A DNA stretch of 64,000 nt from Amblyomma americanum (Eukaryota; Arthropoda; Arachnida; Ixodida; Ixodidae): positions 114,290,456-114,354,455 of the forward strand of contig NC_135497.1 of the NCBI RefSeq assembly GCF_052857255.1, given 5' to 3'. Each line of letters begins with the position of its first letter. The stretch's first letter is position 1. Both the position numbers and the translations under genes were made by a program. The notes below the pieces were generated by a model. The model was not told where the DNA came from. It made no database searches and saw only the letters and a list, made by a program, of their open reading frames with translations. Below are positions 41,181-52,405 of this stretch, piece after piece.

Positions 41181-42829
41181 CCACGACATCATGAGAACCA
41201 GAGGACAGGATTGGATGAAGAGCGTCCTATGAAGGGCACTCACCACTGCATTCTTCAGTTGAATGCAACAACAGCACAAGAGCAAAAAGAGCGGTGCAAG
41301 ACTGAACTAATGTTGTGCTTTTTCTGAGCATTTCATCATGACTGCTGTAGCAAATATATACTTTATGCTCACCATGTACAGCGTTTTTATTTTTTCAACA
41401 CACAACACAGCTTTTTATGAATGCATGCGCATCCCATTCCGTACACAGGCATTCGGAATACTTCAGCTCGTGAAGTGTTTACATGGAATGGCTGGAATAA
41501 AACTCTAGTTTTGAATTACTGGAAATGTCGTAAACACAAAATGAACTACTTGTTTTATAATTACGGGGCAACCACTCATGAATAAAGTACTGTCATTATA
41601 GAAGTTACTGAAGAGTTCAAATTTAAAAAATGATTGCTCCGTTTTATGTTTTAGGAACCGTGCATTATTATTATGGCCTTTCTCCATATTCCTTTCACGT
41701 AACCTGCATTATTTGTACGACATATTTCCGTATTACTTTCTACGGAGAGCCAATATTTTTACAGCACATACAATTCAAATAATGCGGAAAGCCCCCGGCA
41801 AGAATTTACCAGCACCTTTTGCCATAAATAGGAGCGATTTTTTTACAACATAGTCAGACTGATTATGATGAGAATACTTGTGTCCGTACGGGTCCACTTC
41901 TCACAGAACGGCGCCACGACTGAGGCACATTATGGAGGAAGAAGAGCCGGCCGGGAAGAATAAATCGCTGCTCTTTTTGTATTTTTTTTCTCTGTGCCTA
42001 CATTCTGCCCGGTGATATCAGGCTTTGTGTGGCCACTCCCCCTAGTCCTATTATGAACTGGCACAACAACAACACAATAAAAATATTTGTTCCCTACCCA
42101 TTAGATACGGAGTAATGCAGGGCGAAGGCAGCACTGGAATGAGAATGAGTTCTTACATGGCAAGAATATTTGGGTTAATGGCCATAATACAGTTGAACAG
42201 ATGGGTGCAGCTTCAGGAAGTCTCACACATTCAGGGTATTTAAACTCCTTTGGGACATGCCAAAGAGACTGATCACCTTTTTTCTTTAGTGCCTTTTTCT
42301 TCTGCATCGATGCGCAGCCCATGGTTTTTCTGTCGTTCGTGGATAACAATCGGGGACGAACCAGACGAATGTGTATGACCTTGCATTGTCGTGCGGCCAG
42401 GCGGCTACGTTTGGAAATATTGATCCCAATTACTTTTTCCGACCCTACAAAAACAATGAATTCTTACGGGATAAATACCTAAAAAACGTAACCAACGACG
42501 AGCGGTCGCGCACACACATTCTTCTTTGCAAGGGAGATATTGTACACCTCGGATGTGCAACAGCGTACTGCAGAACGTATTGGAGAAAATGACTGGTCTG
42601 AGCTAAATACCGTAGCTACATTTATTTATTTATTTAACAATGTTGCGTATTACAGCAAAATATCAAGTCGATTCGGTAGTCTCTTCGTGCAAAGTATATA
42701 ACGGTTTCATCAATGAAACATTCTCTGTGTGTATCCCTGCGTGTGCATGCCTCATTTCGGATATGTCCGGGAAAGTATAACCGACAGTTACAATTAGAAC
42801 AGTTACCTTTAGAGGGAAATTCCTGGGGC

Positions 42830-44170
42830 ACGTCAGTGCGCTCGATGCTGCAACTGTACCGTTCCCTATTTCTGGGCTAGATGCTATACAGTCTTCCGAT
42901 ATTCAGTTTCATTAGAAAGACAAATATCAAGACTCTTCAAAGTGTGCAAGGCCAAACTCTCCGTATCTGCCTTGGACTGCCTAAATGTGCATCAACAGCA
43001 GCAACTGTTCTTGTTGCCCGGAAACGTCCTGTTACTACATGCATTGCTGTTGACACCATGAGAACACATATTCGGCGCCTCACACGGGTTCCCTGTCATC
43101 AACACGCAACACTCCCAATAATTAGGCATCGTACTGGATTCGCCAAAGTCATTGAAGCCCATCGCGCATATCTTCCATCGAAGTTCACCCCTGCGTCAAG
43201 ACCGTGCTCACCCTTATGGAATCTTCATGAACCTCGGGTTCACCTCTATATTCCTGGAATTACTATGAAAGCTGGTGTATCACGGCCCGCTCTCAAACCG
43301 TTGACATTGAATCACCTGCATTCTTACCACAGTCACCGCATACATGTTTACACAGATGGATCAGTTCACTCGACCACTTCTGCGGGCTCTGTGGTGATAC
43401 CGGCCAGATCCATCTTCATGAAAGTGAAGACGATCTATCCAGCATCTCCAACTGGTGCGGAACTCGCAGCCTTACGGGCTGCAGTAGAGTTCATCAGTCA
43501 GGAACCTCCACATGACTGGACGGTTTTCACCGACTCTAAAGCAGCCCTTCAAGCCCTGCAAGCAGCGCTATGCCGCGGGACGCAGGAACAACTTGTTGCT
43601 GAGATCCGTCTACTGTACCACGACACCGTATCCAAAGGTCATGACATCATATTTCAATGGCTGCCAGGACACCGTGGTATTAACGGCAATCACCAGGCCG
43701 ATGCGGCTGCTCGTTCTGCTCACAATGACGGACATCTAGTGAGGATCCCAATATCAAGACCTGATGCTGCGTGTGGGCTTCGCCCTTTGACGCTCGAGCT
43801 CACACTTTCAGCGCGGAACACGGGAGAGTTTTGCAACCTCCGCCTCAAGGTACTGGACCCTGGACTGCGCCTTCTTCTTCCATCTAAATTAGCACGTCGC
43901 GAAGCAACATTGTTATGCCGTTTTATGGATCGGTGTTGCTTTTGCCAACCACTATGCATTCCGGATGGGCATGGCCGACAGCCCTGCCTGTGAAAGCTGT
44001 GGTCGTGAGGAGGCCATCGCTCATCTTCTCTGTGAGTGCCCTGCATTTGCGAGTGCAAGACATACACTGTGTTGTGCCCTGGACCGCCTCGATCCTCGCC
44101 CATTAACAGAGCAAAAGATCCTCGGTCCATGGCCACAGCAGTCGACTGCTCTCAAAGCATACAAGGCAGT
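42830..44170 (+). pseudogene. LINE ORF2 C-terminal half: RT end, RNase H, zinc-knuckle region (interrupted)
   Basis: The start is within the RT thumb region (SMLQLYRSLFLG, then an in-frame stop, then FSFIRKTNIKTLQSVQGQ). The long frame 42881-43993 then shows LRICLGLPKCASTAATVLVA and an RNase H domain: YTDGSVHSTTSAGSV (first acidic residue), GAELAALRAAVEFI (glutamate), FTDSKAALQALQ (second aspartate) and WLPGHRGINGNHQADAAARS (final Asp region). A one-base-type frameshift near 43940 moves to the frame with CESCGREEAIAHLLCECPAF and RPLTEQKILG. The reading stops at the Gypsy insertion (KAYKA at about 44160) and would resume at 48783 (LFANLRATRLSDKL). It is non-functional. RNase H in a LINE places it near the I/R1/LOA group. 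Confidence 0.8.
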
Positions 44171-44317
44171 TGTGATAAAGAGGAAGTGTGGCAAGTGCGC
44201 TGCACGCACTCGCGCGCATGGGGGGAGGGAGGACGACGAAGGAGGAGAATACAGATCGGCTCGACCGTATGCTACGTGTACTGTTTCATTGCTAATTATC
44301 ATTACTACGATACAACA
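44171..44317 (+). repeat. 5' LTR (147 bp)
   Basis: Begins TGTGATAAAG and ends GATACAACA, so the termini are TG...CA. It is identical over its whole length to the 3' LTR at 48631-48777. It is unusually short for a Gypsy LTR but within the range of Mag-type elements. Confidence 0.95.
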
Positions 44318-44322
44318 TATTT

Positions 44323-44336
44323 TGGCGACGAGGATG
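44323..44336 (+). other. Primer binding site, tRNA-Ser type
   Basis: TGGCGACGAGGATG, five bases after the 5' LTR, is the exact complement of the 3' end CATCCTCGTCGCCA, which I recall for arthropod tRNA-Ser(GCU) with its CCA. Confidence 0.8.
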
Positions 44337-44380
44337 CTGTTTTGATTCGGGACCTTCACGTGGCCTGCTCACCATCCGTC

Positions 44381-44645
44381 ATGAGCTTTTCTGGGCTTCA
44401 GCCACCACCACCCTTCCTGCCGACTCCTGGTCGTCCTGCCCTTCCATGGGAGCAATGGGAGCTGGCGTTCCGGAATTACATGCTGGCCTCTGGTGCCTCT
44501 ACTCTGGGCGCGGACAGGCGGAAGGCCATCCTGCTGAATTGCCTCGGACTGGAAGGTCAGCGCATTTTTTATACATTGGCGCCGCCGTCGTCCACTCCAG
44601 CGCCTACAGCTGCGGCTTCGCACTCCGGTGACGAGGCGCCCCGCC
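44381..44645 (+). pseudogene. gag: gag, N-terminal part, frameshifted
   Basis: The likely start ATG at 44381 opens with a proline-rich leader, then LPWEQWELAFRNYMLASGA and RRKAILLNCLGLEGQRIF, the usual beginning of Mag-type capsid proteins. The frame is lost in a CCCCGCCCCGCC stretch near 44637-44650; the capsid continues in another frame (from 44641: LDEFDAAISILSEHY). A one-base-type indel in a C-rich run is a plausible cause, either real or a sequencing error. Confidence 0.75.
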
Positions 44646-46318
44646 CCGCCTTGACGAATTTGATGCGGCGATATCCATCCTGTCGGAGCATTACAAATCG
44701 TCCGTGAATGTAATCGCCGCACGTCATCGCTTTCGCCGTCGAGTTCAGGCTCCAGGAGAGACAACCGATGAGTACGTCGCTGTCCTTCGCAGCCTTGTCG
44801 GCGACTGCGGGTTTGGGACCATGGCGGACGATATGATCAGGGACCAGCTGGTGGAGAAGACCTCGAGTTGCCATCTGCGTGAGCGCCTACTCATGGAAGG
44901 CTCCTCCTTGACTCTGTCGCGTGCCATGCTCCTTGCTCGACAGTGTGAGCAAGCTTCCCGGGAAGCCAGGGAATTGGCTGAGGAGGACGCTCCAGTACAT
45001 CGTGTGAGATGCGAGCGCGGATCGAGACAAACACTACCTCAGGCCCATTGCTGCATGTGCCAAAGGCAACCATCACAACCTGCTGCTGCAATACCAGAGC
45101 GCATGTGCTACCGCTGTGGTTCTACAACTCACCTAGCGAACAACCCTGCATGCCGAGCCCGCAACCGCAAGTGTCGTCGGTGCGGCAAGGTGGGCCATTT
45201 CGACTCTCTCTGCAAGTCGTCCGACCGTCCTGTTCAAGTTCAGCAAGTTGCAGATACTGCTGACACATCGTCGATGCCGGATGGCTCCAGCAGTGCGTCT
45301 ATTCTCAATGTTGAAAGTCAAAAAAACGGAATTTTCGCCTCAGTCCTGATTGAAGGCAAGTTCATCCGCTTCCTGATTGACACCGGCTCATCTGTGTCAA
45401 TTATTTCTGAAGATTTATACCACCGATTCTTCGCTAAATATTTCCCGCTTAAATCAACTGCAGTTCAACTATTGGACTTTTCTAAGTCTCGGATTATAGT
45501 CCAAGGGTGTTTTGTTGCCACAGCAAAGTTCCACGACCGTACCGCCTGCATCCTGCTGTACGTTGTCTCGGGAGGCACAACGCTGCTGGGCCTGGATTCC
45601 ATTGCCGCTCTATTAATGAAGATCAAAGGTGCATCGTTGGAATGTCTTTCCATGACACCTGATACGCCTCTGTTACCTCCTGAGCTACGTCCACACTTCG
45701 AACATCTCTTCTCCAAGGAACTCGGAGTTGCTCGTGGCTACGTGCACAAAGTCAGAGTGCAGGATTCCGTTTCTCCTGTTGCTTGCAAGCTCCGACGGCT
45801 GCCGTTTGCCATTCGTCAGCAGGTGTCCGAGGAACTCCAGAAGCTTGAAGCTCAAGACATCATTGAACGGGTCGACGCTTCCAAGTGGATTTCACCCATA
45901 GTCGTGGCTCGGAAAAAAGATGGCTCCATCCGAATGTGCGTCGATTTGCGTGAGCCGAACAAGGCTATTGTGGTCGACAGTTTTCCTTTGCCTCAAACGG
46001 AAGAACTTCTACATAGCTTGGCCGGGTCACAGCGTTTTTCGAAGTTGGACCTTGCCTCGGCTTACCATCAAGTACCACTTAGCCCTGAGAGTCGGGAATT
46101 GACCACATTCATTACCCATGATGGCCTCTTCCGCTTCAAACGAGTGTGTTTCGGCCTTGCTTCGGCGCCTTCGGCTTTTCAGAAGATGATGCACTTAATT
46201 TTAAAAGGGTGCAAAGGTGTCCTCTTCTACATCGACGACATCATAGTCCATGGCACCTCCCGACAGGAGCACCTGACCAACCTTCGTGCTGTTCTCGAGC
46301 GCCTGTCCCAAGCGCACT
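44641..46318 (+). pseudogene. gag-pol: gag C-terminus, protease and reverse transcriptase (one frame)
   Basis: The remaining capsid (RFRRRVQAPGETTDEYV) leads to two zinc knuckles: CYRCGSTTHLANNPAC (C-x2-C-x4-H-x6-C) and CRRCGKVGHFDSLC (C-x2-C-x4-H-x4-C). The protease has the catalytic LIDTGSSVSI. RT follows with KDGSIRMCVDLREPNK, FSKLDLASAYHQV, FGLASAPSAFQ and the catalytic FYIDDIIVHG (about 46226-46255). Gag and Pol share a frame, so a Gag-Pol fusion is likely in the intact form. The frame is lost just after the RT palm, at about 46308-46322. Confidence 0.88.
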
Positions 46319-46319
46319 C

Positions 46320-47230
46320 AAGCTCAACCACAAATGTGTCTTCGATGTCGCGAAGCTCACTTTCTTGGGGCATGTTGTCAGCGGTGAAGGACTGTTTCCG
46401 CTTTCTTCTGCCATCGAGGCGATTACGAAGGCTCCGACTCCATCTGACATCAGCGAGCTTCGCTCCCTCCTTGGACTTGCGGGTTTCTACTCCAAGTTTA
46501 TCCCGCATTACTCCGACGTCGTTGAGCCTATGCGCGCCCTACTTCGAGGCAGCGACTCCGCCTTCACTTGGACTGCTGCTGCGGATTCGAGCTTCAAACT
46601 ACTGAAGTCCATGTTGACGTCATGTGACGTGTTGCATTTTTTTGATCCTGCCCTTCCCGTGGTCGTAACGACTGACGCTTCCGGATATGGCCTTGGGGCA
46701 GTGCTTCAGCAAGACAACGGCCATTCCCTGCAAACTGTTGCGTTTGCCTCCCGTACCTTGACACCCCAAGAAAGAAAGTACTCTGTTGGTGAACGTGAGA
46801 CCCTAGCTTGCGTTTGGGCGTGCGAACGGTGGCACGTGTATTTGTGGGGCCGGCCTTTTGTTCTATGCACCGACCACAGTGCACTTGTCATTTTGCTGTC
46901 GACGAAAGGAACGGGCCATCGGCCGTTGCGAATTTCACGTTGGTCGGCTCGCCTGTTGTGCTACAACTACACTGTAGAGTACCGCAAAGGCAATGACAAC
47001 TCTGTTGCGGATGCTCTGTCTCGCCTTCCCTTACCGACCACATCGTGCAGTGAGCCCAGTGAGTTCGACGCCAGTGACGACGACTTCGTCTGCCTGCTAT
47101 CGCCAGCCGTGACTCTACAAGAGCTTCAAGAGGCAACCATCAGCGACGCGGCAGTTGCTCAAGCCATTCAATTTACATCGGCGACATGGCCGGACAAGAA
47201 ATCCCTACCGGAGAACCTTAGGCCATACTA
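46320..47230 (+). pseudogene. pol: RT connection and RNase H part of pol (shifted frame)
   Basis: It resumes in another frame with LNHKCVFDVAKLTFLGHVVS, then LRSLLGLAGFYSKFIPHYSD. RNase H has VVTTDASGYGLGAVL (catalytic Asp), YSVGERETLACVWACE (catalytic Glu) and FVLCTDHSALV (Asp), and ends at KGNDNSVADALSRLP. A third frame break lies near 47225-47235, before the integrase. Confidence 0.85.
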
Positions 47231-48601
47231 TATCTCCTGCGCTCGGAGCTGTCCGTCGTGCAAGGCGTCTTGTACCGTGGTGACAGGCTCGTCGTTCCCG
47301 AAAGTTTGCGACGACGCCTCATGGACATCGCGCACGAGTCACACCCCGGGATCAGCCGCACGAAAAGTCGACTGCGAGAGCTCTACTGGTGGCCGCGAAT
47401 GGACGAGCACGTCGAAGAAATGGTACGGACATGCGTCGTGTGCCAGTCCTGTGACAAATCGGCTCGTCCGGTGGTAGCTCCTCTGCAACCTGTCGCCTTC
47501 CCAGAGAAACCTTGGGATAAGGTTGCCATTGATATCGTGGGGCCTTTCGACCAAGCTCCCAGTGGCTGCCGCTTCGCGATTACTCTCATGGATTATTACA
47601 GTAAGTGGCCAGAAGTTGTCTTCGCTGATGCCATTCCAACTCAAACCGTTCAAGAATTCCTGCTTGGCCTCTTCGCTCGTGAGGGTTACCCTCAAGAGAT
47701 TGTCTCTGACCACGGACCTCAATTTTCATCGATGGCCATGCAAACTTTCCTCCGCGAACGGGGGATACGCCATTGCTACTCTTCAGTGTACCATCCCCAA
47801 GCTAATGGACTCGTTGAACGATTCAATCGAGTGCTTAAGTCCTACATTCAGCTAGCTCTGTGCGAGCGACGCGACCTACGTACAGCGATTGTGGACTACC
47901 TCGGTGTCTACCGCTGTACGCCCCATGCCACGACAGGAATTGCACCAGCTGTCCTACTTCATGGCCGGTTGCCCCGCACAAGACTTAACGTCGTAGGACT
48001 GCCGGATCAGTCCTTCTCAATGGATCCGACAAAAGCGCTTAAGCTTTTGCGGCAGAGGCTTGACGAGAAACAAGCGCAATACAAGCTTTATGAGGACCAG
48101 CGAAGTGGCGCCCAGTGTCGTGACTTTCAGATTGGCCAGTACGTGCGTGTCCGCAAACCAAATGTGCGAGGCAAACTGTCAGCTCGGTTTTCGGAGCCTC
48201 GGAAGGTTGTGGAGCAGCGTGGACCTGCATCTTATCTGCCGGATGATGGGCGAGTGTGGCACTCGTCCAAGTTTTCTGCGGTTCGCCCAGAAGTAGTTCA
48301 GCAGCAACTGTCCTCCTCAGCTCCAGCGGCCCTTTTCGCTGATATTTCGTCGCCTATCGACGACAACCGAATGCCGCCGCCCAGTCCACAGTCCGGAACC
48401 GTGGTCCAGGGTCCTTCTTCGGACGCGCCTTCAATCAATATGATGCCAGCCGTTCCGCCCGCTCCGGAATCGGCAGCCGCTCCTCAACCCTCGTGTAGTA
48501 AATCCACAGCGGCAACTGCGGCTTCACCTCCTGCGCCGCCTCGCCGAAGTACTCGCAAAAAGAAGCGGCCCGCATGGTTCAAAGACTACGACATCCGCTA
48601 G
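47231..48601 (+). pseudogene. pol: Integrase part of pol (shifted frame)
   Basis: The zinc-binding H-H-C-C region is AHESHPGISRTKSRL and TCVVCQSC. The catalytic triad is complete: Asp in VAIDIVGPF, Asp in EIVSDHGPQFS and Glu in HPQANGLVERFNR. A C-terminal basic and GPASYLP-containing region follows, then a proline/serine-rich tail and a KKKRPAWFKDYDIR end before TAG. It is open through its whole length; only the frame break upstream separates it from RNase H. Confidence 0.88.
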
Positions 48602-48616
48602 ACATTTTTTTTTTTT

Positions 48617-48630
48617 AAGTGCGGCGGATA
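48617..48630 (+). other. Polypurine-like tract before the 3' LTR
   Basis: AAGTGCGGCGGATA sits directly against the TG of the 3' LTR, after a run of T. It is purine-rich with interruptions and is the expected plus-strand primer site. Confidence 0.6.
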
Positions 48631-48777
48631 TGTGATAAAGAGGAAGTGTGGCAAGTGCGCTGCACGCACTCGCGCGCATGGGGGGAGGGAGGACGACGAA
48701 GGAGGAGAATACAGATCGGCTCGACCGTATGCTACGTGTACTGTTTCATTGCTAATTATCATTACTACGATACAACA
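48631..48777 (+). repeat. 3' LTR (147 bp)
   Basis: Identical to the 5' LTR at 44171-44317. The junction beyond it returns directly to LINE ORF2. Confidence 0.95.
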
Positions 48778-48980
48778 GCACTCTTTGCCAACTTGAGAGC
48801 GACTAGATTGAGTGACAAATTGTGACAGCGTTGTGCGTGCGTGTGTGTTATGCCTTTTCCCCTTTCTCTCTTTCTCCTTTTAGTCCCCTAATTCCTCTTC
48901 CCCAGTGCAGGGTAGCCAACCGGAACCCCTTTCTGGTTAACATCCCTGCCTTTCCCTCCTCCTCTTTATCTATCTATCTA
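48778..48980 (+). mobile_element. 3' end of the split LINE
   Basis: It contains the last codons of ORF2 (LFANLRATRLSDKL, stop 48823-48825) and a pyrimidine-rich 3' UTR that ends in TCTATCTATCTA. It is closely similar to 19456-19661 in R2. Confidence 0.8.
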
Positions 48981-49923
48981 CAATTAGAACGGAACCTTCA
49001 ACTCGTTCAGTATCCATGCCTGACCAGACGAACTTCCGTGGAGACCTTGGCTATGAGTATGGAGTGCGAAATTTTACTCTAATTTAAGTGGTAACTGCGA
49101 TGTTGGTAATATAACCATATGCCGCACTTTGATGTGGCGTGCCTCTGTTCCGCCAGAATACCAGGGAACATGTGGCGCACCAAATGAACCTGCAGATGGA
49201 ATATCTTCTCTAGTATAAGAAGGAAAATGTGACTGAGATCTTTTCTCAAAAGGTCTATATCTAAATTCACGCTTCTCGCAACTTAAAAATTACCTCGTAT
49301 TTCTAATAAACTTTACAGCATGAGGTGAATACATTTTTTGAGTAATTTTCTCCTTTTTGGTTTTGTTTATGTTCTTGTACGACTGCCGTCTGCACCAAGG
49401 TCAACAAGGCCGATTTGTAGGTTGCTCGATTCGTCCACTTTAAGATATATTCTACAGCATAACAAGAAAAAGACCATTTCTTGCCTACAAATGAGTTCAC
49501 ATCGCTGTAGTAAACTATATTTATTTAATTGACATTATTGTGCGGAAGACAGTGACCGTGTGGTGCTAGCAAATTTGCTCGACATTTTGCAGTTTCACTG
49601 GATAGCAGGAACGAATCCTGCACGCGGTTCAAATTTGATAGCATTCTGTGCAAGCAAGTTCGATTTATGAGCATGTTTATGTGACATGTAGGCAATATTG
49701 TCGCATAGCGAGTTTTATAGTTTTGCGCGTCAATTGCTGGAGCTGGCAACCGACCTAGAAAAAAAAAAACAAGCAGCCCTCGGAAATAGCAACGGAAATG
49801 GCTGTATCTCTCTCATCACAATACAGCACGTATCACTCATCGCTGAAAAAAAAGAAAAAAAGAACGTCATGCAGTTGAGGAAAGACATCGTTAACTTCGG
49901 AATCGGCAACGAAAGACAAGAGG

Positions 49924-50244
49924 CTAATAATAATTAATAATTGGTTTTTTGGGGAAAGGAAATGACGCAGTATCTGTCTCATATATCTTTGGACACCTGA
50001 ACCGCGCCGTAAGGGAAGGGATAAAGGAGGGAGTGAAAGAAGAAAGGAAGAATAGGCGCCGTAGTGGAGGGCTCCGGAATAATTTCGACCACCTGGGGAT
50101 CTTTAACGTGCACTGACATCGCACAGCACACGGGCGCCTTGGTGTTTTTCCTCCATAAAAACGCAGCCGCCGCGGTAGGGTTCGAACCCGGGAACTCCGG
50201 ATCAGTAGTCGAGCGCCCTAACCACTGAGCCACCGCGGCGGGGC
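49924..50244 (-). mobile_element. tRNA-derived SINE, Ruka-like, private to R4
   Basis: Read on the minus strand it has a tRNA-like head with box A TGGCTCAGTGG (50222-50232) and box B GGTTCGAACC (50179-50188). A body with an AAGATCCCCAGGTGG stretch follows, then the CCCTTACGGCGCGGTTC tail and an A/T-rich 3' end. The target duplicate AAGACAAGAGG flanks it (49913-49923 and 50245-50255). R2 has the uninterrupted site near 20592 (GAAAGACAAGATGC). Structure and wording agree with the ixodid-tick SINE called Ruka, as far as I recall it. Pol III transcription is expected from the boxes. It is not a tRNA gene. Confidence 0.85.
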
Positions 50245-52405
50245 AAGACAAGAGGGTAGGAATCAAATTCACGAACGGCCAATCCCATGCGTTGACGGTT
50301 GGCTGGTATCTTGACAGCACTTTGCACTGCATCTTTTGACTGTCGCATTTAAGGGCGGGGTTAGCAGCGGCAAGTAGGCAGGCACACAGTCAAGCACGAT
50401 CAAGGAACAAAGCAGTCGCAAGGAATACTGAGGGATATCAACCTCCCCAGAAACGAAGGAATGATAGCGGTAGATTTATACCTCTAAACCCACCAAAGCC
50501 CACCCGAACAAGGTGAGCTCTTACCCTGGGCACAGAGAACTGGCTTAATTCAGAAGACAGCCGTTTTGTGCTGAAAACTTCCTGGGCCAGATTTTGATCA
50601 AACTGGCCCTACAGGTAAGCCAAGCGTTCCAGGCAGTCGGAGGGAGATATACTCATAAGAAGGCGATAAGGGTAGCTGGGCATGTGACATACCACATAGA
50701 CAAAAATAGTTCGCATAATACACAAAAAACACATTATTTTCCTCTTCCCCGGCGTTATCCCTACAACAGCCGCTCTTCGCAATCGTGCGTCAACTGTTCT
50801 GAAGCAAAAGGGGGACCCTTCAACATTTCCTATACGCTGGAGAAAGTACCATGCACAGCTGTCGGCGCAGAAATCATCATGGCTATCACGAACAAGTATA
50901 TATGCCCACTTAAAATAGGCCCATTCCAGTTCTTTTCGATTTTGCAACACGGCGTCGTATGCAGTATTTAAAGCGACCAGCGAATAGTCGCCGCCTACTC
51001 ATGGGCTTCGCTGAAGGAGGAAGGCGCTGTATGACAGCCACAGTTTTAGCGTTTCCTCATAGTTTACTCGCACGCAGGACAAGCGCAAGCTGGCTGCCTC
51101 ATCATAGACTAACGAGGGTTGGGCGCAGCAGTGAAAACATGCAACATGCTGTCCGGTTTGCTTACTGTTCGCTCATGCGTTTGCTTATTCTTATGTGCTG
51201 TGTTAAGAAACCTCGGGACTTACCATTTAAAGCCCAGCGCACGGTGCGTCAGAATTACCGCAATATTTCGAGTCGAACTACCACACAATTTAGCTGATTC
51301 AACAAACCACCCCCATATGAAATTCCTAATGTCCATTCTTTTACTCTCTGGTAAAGTAAGCCAGCGTACGCACGAAACAAAGTCCAGGAGCTGAAAATCC
51401 CCTCTCAGCAAATTTTGGGGATCATGTACTCAATCGAATTCTGCGCTCTTGTAGCTACTGCGCTGCCTGTACTAAATGTCTGGGTTCTTAGCGCTGGCTT
51501 CCTAAATAGAAGCCGCCGACCCACCCATAGACACCGTATGGAAGTTTTGACCTTTCAGTTATTCTACACGTTTCTGGGAAGCTAGAGCACAAAATGCCTA
51601 TTGACAACAAATGACAATTGGCGACTGATCTAGCATGGTTTGCTGGTTCCGCAGCAGAGAGATCCCCAGCTAAATCGTGATTACTTGACTCTAAACTGCG
51701 CCACAGAACGCAATTCTCTGAGGTCACTGAGTGGTATACAGAAAGTTCGCGGCAAAACACTGCACTGTACCCGTCGGCATGCACTTAGATGTCAGTGCAG
51801 GCAGGTCATATGACTAACTGAAAAAGACAGAGATATAAGGAACATACGTCTGGCGATTAAGAATACGCCCATTGGGCCCGTTTATGGAAACTCACTAGCG
51901 TCCCAAGGCGCTGTCTATCGTTCGGGAGCTCGTGGTCGGAGCGTTCATCGCTGTCGCACTGGCGGCATGGCGTATGGAGACACTAAGACCAACGCTTCCT
52001 ATGCGGAAAGTGAGCATCATACAATGCACCCGGAGCCAGTTTGCCGACGACAAAGTCCTGGAAGTAAATTTCAGTTTCTTCTAAAGAAAACTACACCTGT
52101 GTTACAATTTTTACACCACCACGAAAAGGTCGATATATGTCCGCTGCTCTACCAAAAATCAATGCAGCGGGTTCAGAGCAATCACATGGGAACCAGTCCA
52201 GCATCCAGCGCTGCGATAGCACCATCACGTTGTGGCGGCGGCGACTGATGTGCGCAGTGTATCTTCGGTCACTCCACACGTTCATCTTCCCATTATATGC
52301 GGTCGCCGCGCAGCCACAACGAAGATGAGGCAGGCGCAGGCGTCCGTTGCTCTGCTGCTCGCTGAGATACTCTGCGCTGGGCCCGGTCGTCCCGCTGTAT
52401 GTCAA

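Larger units (their letters stand above)
44171..48777 (+). mobile_element. Ty3/Gypsy LTR retrotransposon, Mag-like, nested in LINE
   Basis: The 4607-base element has LTR, PBS, gag, protease, RT, RNase H, integrase, a polypurine-like tract and LTR in the canonical Ty3/Gypsy order. The target duplicate is GCAGT (44166-44170) against GCACT (48778-48782); the uninterrupted LINE in R2 (GGCACTCTTTG, 19459-19469) shows the original was GCACT, so one base has changed. No envelope-like frame lies between integrase and the 3' LTR. The zinc-knuckle form and tRNA-Ser-type primer site suggest the Mag lineage. Three frame breaks inside gag-pol make this copy unable to give full proteins. Confidence 0.92.
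42801..48980 (+). mobile_element. RNase-H-type LINE (I/R1-like), 5'-truncated, split by a Gypsy element
   Basis: The element is flanked by ACAATTAGAAC at 42790-42800 and again at 48980-48990, an 11-base target duplication. The empty sites in R1 (about 3483) and R5 (about 55305) have one copy. Truncation falls in the C-terminal part of the RT. Downstream come an RNase H domain, a CCHC-like segment, the stop codon (48823-48825) and a 3' UTR ending in TCTA repeats (48966-48980). The Gypsy element occupies 44171-48777. The same LINE insertion, largely deleted, is in R2. Confidence 0.8.

Noticed and set aside
48602..48630. Envelope gene downstream of integrase
   Set aside because: Only 29 bases separate the integrase stop from the 3' LTR; there is no room for env.
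50160..50244. tRNA gene
   Set aside because: Box A and B are present, but they belong to the head of a SINE flanked by target duplicates, and the body and tail follow.
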